NCBI RefSeq assembly: GCF_000212735.1
Contig: NC_015510.1
Location: 3,188,315-3,252,314, forward strand
Source of the DNA: Haliscomenobacter hydrossis DSM 1100
Lineage (GTDB): Bacteria > Bacteroidota > Bacteroidia > Chitinophagales > Saprospiraceae
Direction: 5' to 3'
Length of the DNA: 64,000 nt
The translations under genes and the position numbers were made by a program. Position 1 is the stretch's first letter; the number at the start of each line of letters is the position of its first letter. Positions 1 to 8,799 of this stretch are shown piece by piece. The notes beneath the pieces were generated by a model. It was not told the origin of the DNA, made no database searches, and saw only the letters and a list, made by a program, of their open reading frames with translations.

Positions 1-132
1 AGTTTGTTCTTTTACCCTTGCAATCCTGAATGAAGCAGCTGAGTCTAAGGGAACGACCAGCGGCAGCGCCGCGAAACGTCAATAGGGAAACGGTAAAATA
101 TTAGGCCACAAGTAAATGAATAATTGTGGAGG

Positions 133-173
133 GGCAGGAGAAAGGATTTCATTTGATCCTCCTTTCTCCTGCC
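133..173 (-). terminator. Hairpin after the OmpA-like gene
   Basis: A perfect 12-bp inverted repeat (133-144 and 162-173, GGCAGGAGAAAG and its complement) lies just past the stop of the leftward OmpA-like gene. No strong T tract follows on the minus strand, so it may be a transcript-end hairpin rather than a classic intrinsic terminator. Bases 1-132 hold no gene I can support. Confidence 0.5.
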
Positions 174-183
174 AAGTATTTAC

Positions 184-882
184 CTATTTCTCCCCCTTCT
201 TCGCCGATTCTACCAAAGCCTTGCTGGCAACAATCGCAATTTCTACCCGGCGGTTTTGTTCGCGTCCAGATACGGAGGTATTGGAAGCAACGGGTTTTTG
301 TTCGCCAAAACCTTTCTTGGTCAGGCGGCTGGCGGTCACCCCGTTTTGCTGTAAGAAGCTCGAAACGGCGGCAGCTCGGTTTTCGGAGAGTTTTTGGTTG
401 TACTCATCGCTACCAGTAGCGTCCGTATGGCCCATGACGATGATTTCCGTTTTGTCGTACTCCTTCATGGTTTCGGCGGCTTTATCGAGGTTGGCGCGGG
501 TGGCAGCCTTGAGCGCATAAGAGTCGACATCAAACATGATGCCCGAGTCAAAAGTCACCAGGATGGATTCTCCAACCCGTTCTACCTCGGCACTTTTGCC
601 CAAATCCTCTTTCAATTTTCTGGCGTGTTTGTCCATATAACTGCCGATGATGGCTCCGGCGATTCCCCCAACGGTTGCTCCGATCAGGATACCTTTGGCG
701 TTGTCGCTGCCTTTGGCGATGAGCACACCTACCAGCGCTCCAGCAGCGGCACCAATGGCGGTACCCTGGGCCGTACGGTTGCAGGAAAAGGAGTGCAACA
801 AGAGTAAAGAAAGCATAAAGAATGCCGCTGATTTGCGTGCATGGTTAGAAAACATGAGCTTGATCTGCATGGTGTTGTTCAT
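184..882 (-). CDS. OmpA-family lipoprotein with glycine-zipper segment
   Basis: Predicted outer-membrane lipoprotein that anchors the envelope to peptidoglycan. The first ~34 residues are a hydrophobic export signal ending in SFSC, a plausible though imperfect lipobox. Residues ~38-82 form a Gly/Ala-rich glycine-zipper stretch (GAAAGALVGVL, GATVGGIAGAIIG). Residues ~105-220 are an OmpA C-terminal domain with the peptidoglycan-binding pattern (VMGHTDATGSDEYNQKLSENRA, then the late NRRVEI). Family knowledge gives the peptidoglycan role; lipidation is inferred. It is a single gene with the hairpin at 133-173 behind it. A second ATG at codon 5 could also be the start. Confidence 0.88.
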   Translation of the reverse strand: MNNTMQIKLMFSNHARKSAAFFMLSLLLLHSFSCNRTAQGTAIGAAAGALVGVLIAKGSDNAKGILIGATVGGIAGAIIGSYMDKHARKLKEDLGKSAEVERVGESILVTFDSGIMFDVDSYALKAATRANLDKAAETMKEYDKTEIIVMGHTDATGSDEYNQKLSENRAAAVSSFLQQNGVTASRLTKKGFGEQKPVASNTSVSGREQNRRVEIAIVASKALVESAKKGEK

Positions 883-998
883 TTGGTTTGGAAAAAAATT
901 GCCTATTTAGGACGAAAAAACAAGCTAAAGGATATATATTTTTCATAAGCTTAATAAAACTATAACATTTTATTCATGCAGAAAAAATCATTACGGGG

Positions 999-2174
999 CT
1001 ATTGTTGCATAAAGTAAAAAAGGTATTGCACTCCAAATACCCCGACGGAAGCCACCATTCCAATCAAAAAAATGATGTAACAAATGCGGAGCTGGCGGTA
1101 TTTTCTGCCTAAAGACTTACCCAAGAAAAACAAATCCCGCATGATGGAATCCTCCAGATTTTCCTCCCTGGAAGTTACTTCCTGAATGCCTAGTTTATAG
1201 TCTTCATAGCTCATGCTGTAAAAGTTGCCAAAAAAGAACAGGTTGGAACGCCCGGATTTGATGCTCTCCATATCGGTTAAGCCTTGCATTTTCACGGGGA
1301 CTGTAGCCAGAACAGCAAAAACCATAGAAGGCAGGCAAGACCCCAGTAGCATGATAAAAGGGATGAAGTATTCCGGGTGTTCCTTGAGTAAACCAGCCAG
1401 CAGTGGAGTACCCACGCCAATGATGCCCGCGTTGATGGTGATCATGAAGTTGGCCTTGTTGTCCGCCAAATTACTCAGATCCATGTGGTTCCGCAGAGCC
1501 GTTTTGAAGATCATCTGTGCGCTGCGGCTTTCAACGATGGAAACACGGCTAGCTGCAGAATTACCCGCTGATTTGCGGCCCTCTTTTACCCACTTCTTCA
1601 GCTTTTTGCGGTTCAACTCTTTCATTGCCACAAACATCATTTTTGCGGCGGGGGTATAATAATCGTGTTTTTTGATAAAATCCAGGTTCAATTGATACCA
1701 CTCCTTGTCTTCTTCCCAACGTTCGAGTACATCTTTCCACTCCAGGCGTAAATTATCCAGTTGTTCACTATAATCAGCACTGCCCAGATGGCCGTAATCG
1801 GCATCCCGGACTATTTCTTGCAATAAACCCGTGGGAAGCGCTGCCGGGTTGGTCACGACAATACAAGCCTCCACGATCTTGATTTTGTCTTCAGGATAAC
1901 CCTGTTCTCTCAAAAATCGAGCGCCAATGCGGGCGCTGGCTGGCTCATGGTTCTGGTACACTTCTGTAATACCGACATCGTGAAGCAGGCAAGCCAATTC
2001 TATAAGTTCTTGTTCTTCAGCATTCACGCCACTTAAAGAAGCGATCTGCACTGCTGAATTGCGCACGGAAAGGGTATGCTGTAGATTGTGGTAACAGATC
2101 TTACTGTCCAATTTGGTGGTCAACAAGTCGGTGACAAACTGTTCTGTAGCTATAATGATTGCACTTTTGGCCAT
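999..2174 (-). CDS. HD-domain phosphohydrolase fused to Pycsar-type TM effector domain (PycTM)
   Basis: 391-residue membrane protein in two parts. The N-terminal part (~1-200) is an HD-type metal phosphohydrolase with HNLQH at 29-33 and the HD pair at 65-66 (LLHDVG). The C-terminal part (~220-391) begins with the pattern LRNHMDLSNLADNKANFMITINA, followed by two hydrophobic helices and a last helix near the C-terminus. This matches the PycTM domain (formerly DUF5706) of Pycsar anti-phage effectors. Family knowledge: PycTM responds to cyclic pyrimidine nucleotides and permeabilises the membrane; HD-PycTM fusions occur in Bacteroidota. No cyclase gene lies nearby, so the ligand and any defence role are unknown. 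The HD domain could degrade the signal or serve another nucleotide. Confidence 0.8.
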   Translation of the reverse strand: MAKSAIIIATEQFVTDLLTTKLDSKICYHNLQHTLSVRNSAVQIASLSGVNAEEQELIELACLLHDVGITEVYQNHEPASARIGARFLREQGYPEDKIKIVEACIVVTNPAALPTGLLQEIVRDADYGHLGSADYSEQLDNLRLEWKDVLERWEEDKEWYQLNLDFIKKHDYYTPAAKMMFVAMKELNRKKLKKWVKEGRKSAGNSAASRVSIVESRSAQMIFKTALRNHMDLSNLADNKANFMITINAGIIGVGTPLLAGLLKEHPEYFIPFIMLLGSCLPSMVFAVLATVPVKMQGLTDMESIKSGRSNLFFFGNFYSMSYEDYKLGIQEVTSREENLEDSIMRDLFFLGKSLGRKYRQLRICYIIFLIGMVASVGVFGVQYLFYFMQQ

Positions 2175-2202
2175 GGGCTATTTAGGCTTTTCCCGGCAAG
2201 AT

Positions 2203-2229
2203 AAATATTAATGATGAGTTATGAATGAT
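2203..2229. repeat. Single-armed copy of the ATGAGTTATGA-type repeat
   Basis: The gap upstream of the HD-PycTM gene contains TTAATGATGAGTTATGAATG. The same words, in reverse complement, form the right arm of the inverted tandem repeat at 53587-53626. It is therefore a dispersed intergenic repeat unit, here without its partner arm. Confidence 0.5.
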
Positions 2230-2246
2230 CAAAGTACGGGTAAAAC

Positions 2247-3842
2247 TTATTCGCTCAAAGCCACTCCTTTATCCACATCAATCCGAATGACCCGCACCGC
2301 TTCTGCCCGGGTATGCAGGTCCAAAGCACTGTTCTCCAACCGCAACACCCCCCTTGGGCACACCGCTGCACAAATACCACAGCCTACACAAGAGGCTCGC
2401 ACAATATCCTGTCCGCGTTGGGCGTAAGCCCGCACGTCGATCCCCATTTCGCAATAAGTGGAGCAGTTGCCACATGAAATACATTGCCCCCCGTTGGTGG
2501 TGATGCGAAAGCGACTAAAAAACTTTTGCTGCAAGCCCAAGATGGCCGCCATCGGACACCCAAAACGGCACCATACCCTACTGCCCATCAGCGGATAAAA
2601 TCCTACCCCAATCACCCCCGAAAAAATAGCCCCAATAAAAAAACCGTACCAGGCCTTGAGCCAATCCGCTGGGATGAAAAATACATTGGGGCTTTTTAAG
2701 AAATAGGCCAGGCAGGTCAATCCAATGATGAGTGCCATAATAACCGTAGCCGCGATTTTCACTTGCCGCGAAACCATCTTCAGGTACTGTGGCCGCAACC
2801 AAAGTAACAAACCCAATCCAATAAAAATGCACAGCACCAAACCCAGGAACAAGTCCCTCGTAACGTAGTAGCCAGCTGGATTTTCGTGAAAAATGGCAAA
2901 AAGCACGGCCACTGTCATCACCACCACAAAGACCAAAACACTATGGATCAGCCAACGTTCAATCTTCCAGGCCCGCAGGGATTTGTCACTCAATTGCCGA
3001 AAAGGGTCGCCTACCGTTTCGGCCAAACCGCCACATCCACAAACCCAGGAACAGTACCAACGTTTGCCGTAAAAATAAGTCAATACCGGTGAAATGATGA
3101 AGATCATGGCCACGCCAAATACAATCATAAACAAGCCCACTCCACCCGAATTCAGCAAATAATCCATTTGTCCCTTTTCAAAAAAATCGTAGTCCAGTGG
3201 CCACATGTTTTTGAAATCGTAATAAGGCTGGTTGAGGCGTTGCATGAATTCAGGGAGCAAAAAAGCGATGCCCGTTTGGAAAAACATCACAGAACAAGTG
3301 CGGATGACTTGATAGCGGTTGTGCCGATATTTCCAGATGAACTTGATGCCCATCGCCAGAATTCCCAGCGTATACAACACCCCGTACACAAACCACTGGC
3401 TGGCGGGTTGTTTTTTCAGGGCCTGGCTCAATGGGTCAAAAAAAGCAATTAAACCCGTATTTGCTGCGCCAGCGGCACCTTGACCCAGGTAATGGGGCAT
3501 AAAATAGAGCACCACATAAAAGCCCGTAATCAGCACAGCGCTGATCATGCCCCATAGCCCGCGATTGGAAATGGATAGGAACCAAAGCTGATTGTTTTTG
3601 ATGCCTATGGGCAGGCCAGTATAGGTATGCCAGGCGTAGAGCAGAATTCCTCCGGCAGTAGCCGCCAGAGCCAGGATCAACATTCCAAATGAGGCCGGAA
3701 ACTGCACGCCAAAAGTACTCAACAAGAGTAAAAGCAGCCCGGTACTGCCCAACAAGACACCCGCTTTTTGCCCTCCATTGAGCCCATTATGAGCAGCATT
3801 AGTATTGATGATCGACATATTGGGTTCCATAATCATTGCCAT
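2247..3842 (-). CDS. Membrane-bound 4Fe-4S ferredoxin protein (NapH/NosR/CcoG-like)
   Basis: 531-residue polytopic membrane protein, probably an electron carrier between a cytoplasmic donor and a membrane or periplasmic acceptor. It has about 9-10 hydrophobic segments, two Cys motifs at membrane boundaries (WYCSWVCGCGG near 265 and VWCRFGCP near 428), and near the C-terminus two bacterial 4Fe-4S motifs (CISCGNCSTYC, and CVGCGICAAVCP). This architecture is shared with NapH, NosR and CcoG, but I cannot assign any of those symbols. Its start overlaps the end of the upstream flavoprotein gene by 10 bp, so the two are almost surely co-transcribed and may form one redox unit. ATGs at codons 1, 3 and 5 are all possible starts. 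Confidence 0.82.
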   Translation of the reverse strand: MAMIMEPNMSIINTNAAHNGLNGGQKAGVLLGSTGLLLLLLSTFGVQFPASFGMLILALAATAGGILLYAWHTYTGLPIGIKNNQLWFLSISNRGLWGMISAVLITGFYVVLYFMPHYLGQGAAGAANTGLIAFFDPLSQALKKQPASQWFVYGVLYTLGILAMGIKFIWKYRHNRYQVIRTCSVMFFQTGIAFLLPEFMQRLNQPYYDFKNMWPLDYDFFEKGQMDYLLNSGGVGLFMIVFGVAMIFIISPVLTYFYGKRWYCSWVCGCGGLAETVGDPFRQLSDKSLRAWKIERWLIHSVLVFVVVMTVAVLFAIFHENPAGYYVTRDLFLGLVLCIFIGLGLLLWLRPQYLKMVSRQVKIAATVIMALIIGLTCLAYFLKSPNVFFIPADWLKAWYGFFIGAIFSGVIGVGFYPLMGSRVWCRFGCPMAAILGLQQKFFSRFRITTNGGQCISCGNCSTYCEMGIDVRAYAQRGQDIVRASCVGCGICAAVCPRGVLRLENSALDLHTRAEAVRVIRIDVDKGVALSE

Positions 3843-5188
3843 TTTGTAATCGCACCTAAAAATTGAATCACGCCTGAAAGGCCGCGTTTTTTGCGCAAAG
3901 CCAGCTTTTTGCCTGTTTGCTGCGCGTATTGTTCCAGCAGCGCTGGTTCGTATTGGTCATAAAACTCGGGGTCAAAGTTGGCCAGGCTCAGGTTTTGCAA
4001 TACCGCTTCGAGCGATGTATTTTCACTGATCCAGCGCTCGCATACTTCTTGACGGTAACGGATGCCCATCAGGTTAAAACCCAGCACTGCACTTGTTGCG
4101 TTATCGTACACGATGCGGATGCTCTTTTTTCCATCGGGGTGTTCCCAATACATGCTGGATTGGTCGCCGGGTATTTGGGGCGGTACCATGCCGTATACCT
4201 GGTACTCGATGTCAAAAAATTTGGCGGAGTTAAACCAGATGCCGGGTTGATAGGCAGTGGTTTTTCCACTGATGTTGTGGGCAACCGTTTCCCCCATCAT
4301 GCGCCCGGTATACCACACGGGTTCAATGGCGCGACGGCCAGGGGCAGGGTTTTGCAGTTCGGCACAATCGCCGATGGCATATACATCGGGTAGGTTGGTT
4401 TGCAAAAAATCGTTGACCAGCACCCCTCGTTTGGTGGCAATGCCACTGCCTGGTAAAAAATCGATGTTGGGACTTACGCCCACAGTAAGCCCAACGTAGC
4501 CACAATCGATACGCTCACCCGTGTTGGTGAGCACGGCCGCAACGCTACCGGTTCCGTCGTCTACGATCTCTTTCAACTCCGTATTCAAGCGCAAGTCAAT
4601 GCCATACTCCCGAATGTGGCGGTTGATCATAGCGGATTCTTCGGGAGGCAAGGTGACATTCCAAAAACTGGACTCACGCACCAAAAAGGTCACCGGAATG
4701 TGCCGGGAATGAAACATTTCGGCCATTTCAATGCCAATCAATCCACCACCTACAATTACGGCGCGCTGCAATCCAGCGCTACCACGTTCCATGGACTCCA
4801 GGTCTTGCAGGCTGTATAGGCCATGTACGTTTTGCAAGTTTTGCCCAGGCCAATCAAATTTATTCGATTTGGAGCCTGTGGCAATGATGAGCTTGTCGTA
4901 GGTGATGTGTTCTCCAGAGTTGCACAACAGACTTTTGGACGCCGTATCAATGGATTGAATCTGCACTTTTTTTAATGTAATGCGGTTTTTTTTCCAAAAC
5001 CAGGTTTCATAAGGTTGGGTATCCTGAAACCGCAAATGCCCCATGTAAACGTACATCAGCGCTGTGCGTGAAAAGAAATAATCCGATTCAGCGGAGATGA
5101 CGGTGATTTGGCAGCTATCACTCAACTGTCGCAAAACCCGTGCTGCCGTAATGCCACTGATGCCGTTGCCGATGATGGCTATATGCAT
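3833..5188 (-). CDS. NAD(P)/FAD-dependent oxidoreductase
   Basis: 451-residue flavoprotein of the pyridine-nucleotide disulfide oxidoreductase fold. It shows the FAD Rossmann motif at the N-terminus (IIGNGISGITAA), a second nucleotide-binding motif in the middle (VIVGGGLIGIEMAEM, the NAD(P)H site) and the late FAD motif YAIGDCAEL. No redox-active CxxxxC pair is visible, so it resembles rubredoxin/ferredoxin or nitrite reductase-type reductases more than disulfide reductases. It is the first gene of a two-gene operon and overlaps the membrane Fe-S protein by 10 bp, which suggests that it passes NAD(P)H electrons to that protein. The physiological acceptor is unknown. Confidence 0.85.
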   Translation of the reverse strand: MHIAIIGNGISGITAARVLRQLSDSCQITVISAESDYFFSRTALMYVYMGHLRFQDTQPYETWFWKKNRITLKKVQIQSIDTASKSLLCNSGEHITYDKLIIATGSKSNKFDWPGQNLQNVHGLYSLQDLESMERGSAGLQRAVIVGGGLIGIEMAEMFHSRHIPVTFLVRESSFWNVTLPPEESAMINRHIREYGIDLRLNTELKEIVDDGTGSVAAVLTNTGERIDCGYVGLTVGVSPNIDFLPGSGIATKRGVLVNDFLQTNLPDVYAIGDCAELQNPAPGRRAIEPVWYTGRMMGETVAHNISGKTTAYQPGIWFNSAKFFDIEYQVYGMVPPQIPGDQSSMYWEHPDGKKSIRIVYDNATSAVLGFNLMGIRYRQEVCERWISENTSLEAVLQNLSLANFDPEFYDQYEPALLEQYAQQTGKKLALRKKRGLSGVIQFLGAITKWQ

Positions 5189-5343
5189 AGGAATTAGGTT
5201 AATTTTTCCTTTTTTGAAAAAAATATGTGCTCAAGATCGTTATTGTCACAAAACTGCGGACTAAACACACTACAAGATACGAAGTAATTGTCCTCTTGGG
5301 GACAAGTCATATGTTAAGTTCGTCCTAAACCCCAGTCTAAACC

Positions 5344-5374
5344 TTGACCTTTGCAGGCTTTACCCGTACTTTTG
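5344..5374 (+). promoter_or_regulatory. Candidate Bacteroidota promoter for the 5469 gene
   Basis: TACTTTTG (5367-5374) matches the -7 consensus TAnnTTTG, and a TTG lies at 5344-5346 with 20 bp between. It lies about 95 bp before the start codon. The -33 element is weak. Confidence 0.4.
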
Positions 5375-5468
5375 TTTCAGGATGTATTTGGATTTTCGAA
5401 TGAGAACCAAAAATCCAAATACGCGTTAATGTAAATAAACTTGTTGTATTGTAGACAAACCATAACCC

Positions 5469-6203
5469 ATGAAACACAACTTACTTTTTGCTTTTTTCCT
5501 CGTTTTTTCTCTGGCCTGTGTGGCCCAAACCGGGGGGTTGACTTTTTCAAGCACCAATGCAAAAAAAGACGCACCGGTTGACCTCACTGATCCATTTTTG
5601 GACGTTCAGGTTCCCATTACCATTACCAATACAGGTAAGGATACCGCTAAAATCATCTGGCGGCGTTTGTCGCTCAACGGCCCTTCCAAATGGGGTACGC
5701 GGGTATGCGACAACAACAATTGCTACGACGAGATCGTCTCTTCCAACCTTGACCCTAAGCTAAGGCTAAACGAACCATTTGTTATTGCCCCCGGCAAAAA
5801 AGCGGATTTAATCATGTACTTTTTGCCTTACGGTACGGCGGGTACTGGAAAAATCAGTCTACATCTGGCTTTCGCCGCCAAACCTGATACCGTCATTGCT
5901 AGCCTTAACTACGAAGCCAATATCCGCAGTATTGCCACCAGTACCCGTGATATTCAGCAGGCCAACGTGCAATTGTTTCCCAACCCTAGCACCGATTATT
6001 TTCAAATCAACCGTTTAGACAATATAGACCACTTGATTTTGTACAACGTTCTGGGGCGCAAAATGCGGGAGTATACGGCACAAGAAGGGGGGCGTTACCG
6101 CCTGACCGGTTTGCCGGATGGTATTTACCTGGTTGCCCTGGTCAATGACCAAAAGGGCGTACTGCGCACTTTGCGGGTACAGAAAAAAGGCTTGCGACCA
6201 TAA
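5469..6203 (+). CDS. Secreted protein with T9SS type A sorting domain
   Basis: 244-residue exported protein. Signal peptide at 1-20 (FFLVFSLACVAQ). The middle (~25-155) resembles an immunoglobulin-like or choice-of-anchor domain (VPITITNTGKDTAKI; a conserved-looking CDNNNC pair). Residues ~168-240 form a T9SS C-terminal sorting domain (LFPNPSTDYFQIN, then LILYNVLGRKM and LPDGIYLVAL). Family knowledge: such tails route cargo through the outer membrane via the Por/Gld system. The enzymatic or structural role of the mature part is not recognisable. It converges on the methyltransferase gene with only 3 bp between. Confidence 0.82.
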   Translation: MKHNLLFAFFLVFSLACVAQTGGLTFSSTNAKKDAPVDLTDPFLDVQVPITITNTGKDTAKIIWRRLSLNGPSKWGTRVCDNNNCYDEIVSSNLDPKLRLNEPFVIAPGKKADLIMYFLPYGTAGTGKISLHLAFAAKPDTVIASLNYEANIRSIATSTRDIQQANVQLFPNPSTDYFQINRLDNIDHLILYNVLGRKMREYTAQEGGRYRLTGLPDGIYLVALVNDQKGVLRTLRVQKKGLRP

Positions 6204-6206
6204 CTT

Positions 6207-7016
6207 TTACCTTTTTTTTTGCAAAACCCAATAATCCTGCTCAATTCCCCAGTGCACGACCTCTCCTTCGTGATGCTCCAAAATGCTGAAGTAAGGTTCG
6301 AACAGCTGTCTGACAAATGTCGGTGGATGAAATGCCGAAAAAACCCGATGCCCTTCTTTGGCCTTGGTTCGCACCACCAGCATGCCACGGTCAAATACCT
6401 GTTTTTCCTGCTCCATGAGTTTCTCACGGTAAGCTACCCCTTGGGTAGTCAAAAGCAAAACCCCTCCCGGTTTAACTACGCGATGCAATTCTTCCACCCA
6501 AGCATGGTGTTTATTTTCAGAAAGATGGGTAAAAATGGAAATGCCCAGAATGGCATCAAATTTACCCGCGCTGAAGTTTAGCGGCGGGTTGATTCCGTTT
6601 AGGAAAAAACTGACTTTGGGGATGTTGTTGGTACACCATTCGATCGTTGTTGGGTTATAATCGCTGCCAAAAACTTCATTACCCGCACCCAACAATGTGG
6701 GCAAATGTCGACTCACCCTTGCTGGCCCGCAACCCCAATCCAAAAAAGTAATGTTTTCCAGCTTTTTGTGCTTTTGAAGAATATTTACCACCCAATTTGC
6801 CGTGGTTTTGCCTCCTTCGAAATAGCTTTTGTAGTTGAGTTTAAATGCTTCAAATAGCATGTAATCTGGTGGCAAGGCGACAGCTGGATTTTCGCGTTTG
6901 AACGCGTGATTTTGTTTCCGATTGGCAAACGACTGGTAGCGATAGTTCAGGCTATCAACAAGATGGATGAACCCAAGATTTCGCAAAAATGAGATGACTT
7001 TACGGAGTGTAGACAT
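6207..7016 (-). CDS. Class I SAM-dependent methyltransferase
   Basis: Predicted methyltransferase of about 269 residues. It carries the SAM motif I region (ITFLDWGCGPARVSRHL), an acidic residue after strand 2 (VFGSDYNP), and the ISIFTHLSE...ELHRVVKPGGVLLLTTQG run typical of Methyltransf_11/25 enzymes. I place the start at the ATG at 7016 (MSTLRKV), because a longer reading would run 80 bp into the lycopene cyclase gene and add an unrelated N-terminus. It is the last gene of the leftward crt cluster, 58 bp behind the cyclase. That position suggests co-transcription, but the substrate is unknown and a role in carotenoid modification is only a guess. Confidence 0.8.
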   Translation of the reverse strand: MSTLRKVISFLRNLGFIHLVDSLNYRYQSFANRKQNHAFKRENPAVALPPDYMLFEAFKLNYKSYFEGGKTTANWVVNILQKHKKLENITFLDWGCGPARVSRHLPTLLGAGNEVFGSDYNPTTIEWCTNNIPKVSFFLNGINPPLNFSAGKFDAILGISIFTHLSENKHHAWVEELHRVVKPGGVLLLTTQGVAYREKLMEQEKQVFDRGMLVVRTKAKEGHRVFSAFHPPTFVRQLFEPYFSILEHHEGEVVHWGIEQDYWVLQKKR

Positions 7017-7074
7017 GCTGGTGCGGTATAATGGTCTGAGCGCAAGTTTAAATAAACAGAGAATCTTCGACTTG

Positions 7075-7935
7075 TCAAAGAGCCTTGTCGCCTTTCCGCA
7101 ACCATTCCATCCAATAACACACCCCAAAAAGATGCAAAAAACCGTACACCGCATCTTCTACCGGCACGGAAACGATCCGAATACCCATAAACTCCGCAGG
7201 GTTGTACACCACAACGGGTTGCTGGGTGAAGCCCCCCGTCAGGACACCATCTACGAGTAAAAAAGGAATAAGTATGACCAAAAAAGCCCGGTAAAACCGC
7301 GTACGGTAGGTATTGGGTACATACAGCCAGTGATACAACATGAAACCACCAGTGAGAATAAAGGTGGTACTCGAATACGCTTTTTCGATGGTCAGTAAAG
7401 CAAATAAAAAACACAGTACAATGATACCCAAGGTGAGTGGTTTGTCCCATTTCTGTAAGGGATCGCCAGGAAAATACGCATTGAGACACGCATAAATAAA
7501 GATACTGGCAAAAGGAACCGTCAAAAAAAACATCCACTCCTCCCAAGGCAAATACAAGAAGCTACCCGCTGTAATGTAATTGGTGTTGAAGCCCCAAACC
7601 CCACTCAGGGTCTTGTAAGCATCCCAAAGAATAAAAAAACTACCCATGATGAGAATGGCGGGAAACAAAACCTTCCACTCCGTATAATAGTGCACTTTGC
7701 GGTCGAAACTCAGCAAAAAGACGGGTATAAAGGCAAACGCATGTAAGTATGCGTATGTCCAGTGGGTTTCCAAAAAAGAAAGCTGCATGAAGGTGGGAAC
7801 ATCGTACACCAAAGGTTCCGGGATAATTTCACCAAACAGCAATAAGGCACCTACCACCAAATAAGGCCACAACAGTAAAGGCCATTTCCAGCGCAGCGCT
7901 ATTTTGGGGATGGAGACCATCATTTCAGCTTTCAT
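7075..7935 (-). CDS. crtY: Fused heterodimer-type lycopene cyclase (CrtYcd-like)
   Basis: 286-residue integral membrane enzyme that cyclises the ends of lycopene. It looks like a tandem fusion of the CrtYc and CrtYd halves: each half shows a PxE(E/D) motif (PWEEWMFF around residue 135, PVEDAVYGF around residue 260) and three or so hydrophobic helices. The family is known from actinobacteria (two genes), archaea and Bacteroidota (fused). GTG at 7938 is possible, but ATG at 7935 is the likely start, 4 bp after the crtB stop, so the genes are translationally close. The exact ring type (beta or epsilon) cannot be read from sequence alone. Confidence 0.88.
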   Translation of the reverse strand: MKAEMMVSIPKIALRWKWPLLLWPYLVVGALLLFGEIIPEPLVYDVPTFMQLSFLETHWTYAYLHAFAFIPVFLLSFDRKVHYYTEWKVLFPAILIMGSFFILWDAYKTLSGVWGFNTNYITAGSFLYLPWEEWMFFLTVPFASIFIYACLNAYFPGDPLQKWDKPLTLGIIVLCFLFALLTIEKAYSSTTFILTGGFMLYHWLYVPNTYRTRFYRAFLVILIPFLLVDGVLTGGFTQQPVVVYNPAEFMGIRIVSVPVEDAVYGFLHLFGVCYWMEWLRKGDKAL

Positions 7936-7939
7936 CACC

Positions 7940-8776
7940 TCAGAGCAAATTTAAACTATTGCGCACCGCCGAACTGAGTAACAAAGCCACCTTGCGTCCG
8001 TCGTGTACCCGGATGCGTTGTTTTTGTACCTGGTGGGCAGGAGAATTTTTGATCTTCTGGAACAATTTGGTGTAGTACACATAGGCCAAATATACCCCAA
8101 ATCTTACACCTTTGGGCAATTGTACGATACCCGTATATGCGTGATCAAAGTCGGCTTTAATGTCCGATTCAATTTTTAATTTATCCTCTTCACTGAAATT
8201 GCGGAAATCAACACCGGGGAAATAAACACGGCCCCGCTCGTCGAAATCACTTTTCATGTCGCGCAAAAAATTGATTTTTTGGAAAGCTGAACCCAAGCTG
8301 CGCGCGGGTGCTTTAAGGTTTTGGTACTGCTGTTCATCGCCGTTGGTCCATACCCGCAGGCACATCAGCCCGACTACTTCCGCAGAGCCGTAGATGTACT
8401 CCTGATACAAATGGTCTTCATATTGGTGGTGGTGCAAGTCCATTTCCATGCTGTACAAAAATGCGTCAATCAGTTCGCGTTCGATCTTGTATTGATTGAC
8501 GACCAATTGAAAAGAATGAAGCACTGGATTAAGACTGATGCCTTCTTCAATGGCGCGGTAGGTATCTGCTTTAAAGCGTTGTAACAATTCAGCTTTGTCA
8601 TGCCCGTGGAAGGTATCCACAATTTCATCAGCAAAACGTACAAATCCATAAATGGCATAAATTGATGCCCGATAAGCTTTGTCAAAGACCTTGATCCCCA
8701 TGGAGAATGAGGTACTGTAACGTTGGGTAATCAGCTGGCTGCACTCCATACAAGTGCTATTGAATAAACTCATCAT
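7940..8776 (-). CDS. crtB: Phytoene synthase
   Basis: 278-residue head-to-head prenyl synthase that joins two geranylgeranyl diphosphates to phytoene. Both Asp-rich substrate/Mg sites are visible: RFADEIVDTF (residues ~47-56) and the later NFLRDMKSDFDERGRVYFP. The conserved YIYGSAEVVGLMCLRV stretch of the squalene/phytoene synthase family lies between them. It is the second gene of the operon, 23 bp after crtI and 4 bp before the cyclase. Length is normal for bacterial CrtB. Two adjacent ATGs (8776 and 8773) can serve as the start. Confidence 0.93.
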   Translation of the reverse strand: MMSLFNSTCMECSQLITQRYSTSFSMGIKVFDKAYRASIYAIYGFVRFADEIVDTFHGHDKAELLQRFKADTYRAIEEGISLNPVLHSFQLVVNQYKIERELIDAFLYSMEMDLHHHQYEDHLYQEYIYGSAEVVGLMCLRVWTNGDEQQYQNLKAPARSLGSAFQKINFLRDMKSDFDERGRVYFPGVDFRNFSEEDKLKIESDIKADFDHAYTGIVQLPKGVRFGVYLAYVYYTKLFQKIKNSPAHQVQKQRIRVHDGRKVALLLSSAVRNSLNLL

Positions 8777-8799
8777 AGATTAGATGTTTTAAGGAATGC

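Noticed and set aside
1-132. Possible end of a plus-strand gene at the left edge
   Set aside because: One frame stays open to 85, but 28 codons without motif are not enough to call.
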